This document shows positions 62,006-64,000 of a DNA stretch of 64,000 nt, one piece after another. Within the stretch, counting starts at the first letter, position 1. The number at the start of each line of letters is the position of its first letter. The DNA lies in assembly GCA_019694135.1 (NCBI GenBank), contig JAIBCM010000001.1, positions 372,001-436,000 of the forward strand, given 5' to 3'. The translations under genes were made by a program, and so were the position numbers. Below the pieces are notes generated by a model, which did not search any database, was not told where the DNA came from, and saw only the letters and a list, made by a program, of their open reading frames with translations. The DNA comes from Verrucomicrobiia bacterium (GTDB lineage: Bacteria; Verrucomicrobiota; Verrucomicrobiia; JADLBR01; JAIBCM01).

Positions 62006-63006
62006 AAACAAAATTATTATTTTTCCTCCTCGGAGTTAGTGCGTTAATTTTATTAAAATTTAATTTTTTAACGGATGCGATCGCAGCAGAAAAAACGCAA
62101 ATCAATCGTCCTCCGCCAGGTTATAATCCTAGTAATTATTTTCTTCCTATGAGACCAGGCCTTTATCCAACTCTTGAGGATTTTATGGCTCTGGCAATTA
62201 AAACCCCCATTTATTTTTGGGGCAAGGCAGTCGATGAGCAAGGCAACCCGATTGCAGACGCTAAAGTGAGATTTGGAATTCTGAGTAAACTTTCACTTAG
62301 AAGCCAAGAGGAAAGATTTACCAAAACAGATAAAGATGGATTATTTTCCTTAACAGATGCTAAAGGAGCTTCATTATCTATTGATGTCTCTAAAGAAGGC
62401 TATTATCAAATTAAGGAATCGAATGGAAAAATAGATTATTGCACGCCTCCCACAACAAAGGATCGACCTATTCCAACACCCGATAATCCTTCAATTTTTA
62501 TTTTAAAAAAGAAAGGCATCGCCGAACCACTTTTAGAATCAGGCTTGAACAAAGACCTTCCAACCAACGGCACACCAGTTGAGATTAATTTACGAAATAT
62601 CAAAGGAATCGTGAAAGATTCACCCGATTTAATTATTCAATGTTGGATCAACGGATCGATTTATGATTCCAACGGAAATTTTGGGTTCCCATGGAAAGCG
62701 CGTTTGACGATGCCAGGCGGTGGGTTAATAGAGCGAAAAAATGAATTTGATTTTGTGGCTCCAGAAACAGGCTACCAATCAGTCATTGATTTTGAACATC
62801 AATATCCACCAACAGGAACGAATCGATATACTAGATCAATTAATAAAGATTATTTTTTAAAATTGCCTGATGGTAAATATGCACGTGCCGAAATCGATAT
62901 TGAAGTGGGACCTGAAAATTATATTTTAACTAAATCTCTGCTCAATCCATCGGGCTCTCGAAATTTAGAATATGATGAAACTAAAATAATCAGACCTTCT
63001 CCCTAG
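62002..63006 (+). CDS. Exported protein with carboxypeptidase-regulatory-like domain, candidate immunity to effector 2
   Basis: 334 aa. N-terminal anchor or signal (LLFFLLGVSALILLKF). Residues about 70-160 form a CarboxypepD_reg-like beta-sandwich: YFWGKAVDEQGNPIADAKVRFGI, FTKTDKDGLFSLTDAKGASLSIDVSKEGYY. The remaining ~170 residues are beta-rich without recognised motifs. It overlaps the effector stop by 4 bp (ATGA), as the candidate immunity genes at the other locus do by 1-3 nt. The role as a periplasmic or membrane-anchored inhibitor of the hydrolase is inferred from position and export only; a folding chaperone is the alternative. Confidence 0.62.
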   Translation: MKTKLLFFLLGVSALILLKFNFLTDAIAAEKTQINRPPPGYNPSNYFLPMRPGLYPTLEDFMALAIKTPIYFWGKAVDEQGNPIADAKVRFGILSKLSLRSQEERFTKTDKDGLFSLTDAKGASLSIDVSKEGYYQIKESNGKIDYCTPPTTKDRPIPTPDNPSIFILKKKGIAEPLLESGLNKDLPTNGTPVEINLRNIKGIVKDSPDLIIQCWINGSIYDSNGNFGFPWKARLTMPGGGLIERKNEFDFVAPETGYQSVIDFEHQYPPTGTNRYTRSINKDYFLKLPDGKYARAEIDIEVGPENYILTKSLLNPSGSRNLEYDETKIIRPSP

Positions 63007-63555
63007 CCGTAAAATAATTTTAATATTTAAATCGCCTGGCGACGGACAGAGAGCGCCACCCCAGTTTTTTAATTATAAACTAACCATGCCCCGCTCCGGC
63101 ACTGCGCCTGCTAGAAACAGATAAGGCCTGGCAGTTTACGGGGTGATTTTACGGGGTCGACTCTTGATTATTGATGTCGTCGTTTACGGGGTCGACTCTT
63201 GATTATTGATGAAATAAGACAAGTTGGAATCAACTAAAACTTGCCGGCGAATGACCTGCCCAAAATGCTGCGCAATCGCTGCAGGCGGGCGCGAATAGGT
63301 TCGAAAATTACTGACTGCTGAGGGATGCGAAAATGGTACAGGTAAAATATTCGTATGATTAGGGAGATTAGGGGATAGTTTTAAAATTTATACCTTTGGT
63401 ATAATAATTGAACAATTTTGTTTATTAGTTTATTTAAGTTGTTTATTTATAATTACTTGATATTTTATAAATTTTCAGAAAAAGTGGGTCTTAAAGCTGT
63501 CTTTTATTCTCAAAGATTCACTGATTTTCATAGATAGTCAGATTGGAATGCGAAA
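63007..63555. other. Gene-free region with direct repeats and possible transposase scar
   Basis: 549 bp with no credible gene. A 28-bp direct repeat (TTACGGGGTCGACTCTTGAT...) occurs at 63149-63176 and 63184-63211. ATGCCCCGCTCC at 63086 starts a 12-codon frame (MPRSGTAPARNR) resembling the N-terminus of REP-associated (Y1-type) transposases, cut by a stop. GCGACGGACAGAGAGCGCC at about 63042 forms a small hairpin of REP type. I read the region as the scar of a lost REP-associated element; 63340-63555 is AT-rich and shows nothing further. Confidence 0.45.
63149..63211. repeat. Tandem 28-bp direct repeats with GGGGTCGACTC core
   Basis: Two identical copies of TTACGGGGTCGACTCTTGAT (+ TATTGATG) separated by 7 bp. 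A partial third copy (TTTACGGGGTGA) is at about 63136. A related GAGGTCGACTCTC occurs at about 7320, after the first accessory locus. Only two units and a 7-bp spacer, so not a CRISPR. Confidence 0.6.
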
Positions 63556-64000
63556 TTAAATTTCGATATCTATATGACAACTGTGGCAGGTGAAGCCGGC
63601 GCCAAAGGAGGTAAGCCAGAGGTGGCGAGTGGGTTGGGATTGACGCAAGTGTTCGGATAAAGCGAAAAGTATGGAGGGGCTGCTCATGTTGCCAAATTGG
63701 TGAAGGACGCGTTTGCTTTCAGGCAAATCATGAAGTTTCAGTTCTTTTTGAATTGCAGCCAAAACTAAGCTTCCTCCGGGGTGGGTCAAAATGCGATGGG
63801 CGCCATTTAATCCATTTTGTTCGTATAATTCCCGAACTGTTTTTCCCGCAAGCTGTGGCACGGCGACGTCTAGTCGGTTGCGAAGTTTTCCTGCCACATT
63901 TTCGAAACGCAATAGTTGACGGTGCTTCGGACGATGTAAGGAGCTAAAACTATGGCAGCGAATTTTGGGGCACTGTGGATTGGTCGATTTCCCCGACCAT
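63556..64000 (-). CDS. Type III polyketide synthase (chalcone/stilbene synthase fold), partial
   Basis: The frame is open to the right edge, beyond the nearest start-like codon at 63912, and reads PQCPKIRCHSFSSLHRPKHRQ then LLRFENVAGKLRNRLDVAVPQLAG. This is the C-terminal ~148 residues of a type III PKS: catalytic His in LTHPGGSLVL, catalytic Asn in QFGNMSSPSILFAL and the terminal SFGAGFTCHS. The catalytic Cys and the N-terminal half lie outside the window. It condenses malonyl-CoA with an acyl starter to give alkyl-pyrones, resorcinols or similar products. Starter and product cannot be predicted. Confidence 0.85.
   Translation of the reverse strand, partial: WSGKSTNPQCPKIRCHSFSSLHRPKHRQLLRFENVAGKLRNRLDVAVPQLAGKTVRELYEQNGLNGAHRILTHPGGSLVLAAIQKELKLHDLPESKRVLHQFGNMSSPSILFALSEHLRQSQPTRHLWLTSFGAGFTCHSCHIDIEI

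Noticed and set aside
63086-63124. REP-associated transposase gene
   Set aside because: Only 12 codons (MPRSGTAPARNR) before a stop and no downstream transposase motifs; kept only as a possible scar.
63149-63211. Possible CRISPR array
   Set aside because: Only two repeat units with a 7-bp spacer and no cas genes; better explained as remnants of a mobile element.

Overview
The window looks like a chromosomal segment of a Verrucomicrobiota bacterium with moderate-to-low GC. The evidence is a Minf_1886-family protein, a DUF1844 protein, a TIGR04073-like (exosortase-associated) protein, a GldAFG/DUF4340 cluster, and secreted proteins with 'N-Y-x-P-V-N-x-G-Q-L-K' repeats that I associate with this phylum. 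No plasmid, phage or CRISPR functions are visible. All assignments are by reading motifs; no database search was possible.

Housekeeping backbone. 1-1976: ABC-2 exporter. 7480-11655: 2-oxoglutarate dehydrogenase E2 and E1. 11672-14246: a glycosyltransferase, a TIGR04073-like protein, folB, an ErpA/IscA-type protein and upp. 14316-20551: complex I genes nuoI to nuoN, followed by tRNA-Lys. 20806-31565: a solitary RelE-fold protein, a NamZ-type muramidase, a seven-repeat FG-GAP protein, galE, an RlmI-type methyltransferase, hemB, a DUF4126 protein and a ClC exchanger. 31597-35743: glnE, rnc and a Xer recombinase. 36389-41946: a redoxin, a small membrane protein, Minf_1886, an M16 peptidase, DUF1844 and an STT3-like membrane protein. 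41943-51762: a degenerate metallopeptidase-like protein, an AsmA-like protein, DUF4340, GldG/F/A and two bactofilins. 51778-54628: a LuxE/LuxC pair, queD and a half-size TauE. 54621-56833: a trio of membrane proteins that includes a divergent NuoN-like protein. 63556-64000: the C-terminal part of a type III polyketide synthase, cut by the window edge.

The most interesting content is two related accessory loci, 1980-7277 and 56901-63006. Each starts with the same roughly 340-bp leader (a palindromic repeat plus a conserved AT-rich promoter-like stretch) and the same gene start. Each then carries a large secreted protein with a nearly identical N-terminal cassette: three GQLK repeats followed by a Ca-binding type-3-like segment. 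The C-termini differ completely. One is a lysozyme/SLT-like (lytic transglycosylase) domain and the other is an alpha/beta-hydrolase (lipase-like) domain. Each is followed, within 1 nt or by an overlap, by a small exported protein that could be a periplasmic immunity protein. At the first locus a second, headless copy of the SLT tip and a second paralogue of the small protein follow directly, which resembles the orphan tip/immunity cassettes of polymorphic toxin systems. I infer an undescribed verrucomicrobial polymorphic secreted effector/immunity family; this is not proven.

Dispersed palindromic repeats have been absorbed into coding sequence. The signal peptides of both effectors and the N-terminal extension of the STT3-like protein are encoded by unrelated repeat elements. 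Two genes in the accessory loci carry frameshifts, at about 57463 and in an A9 run at 6165-6173.
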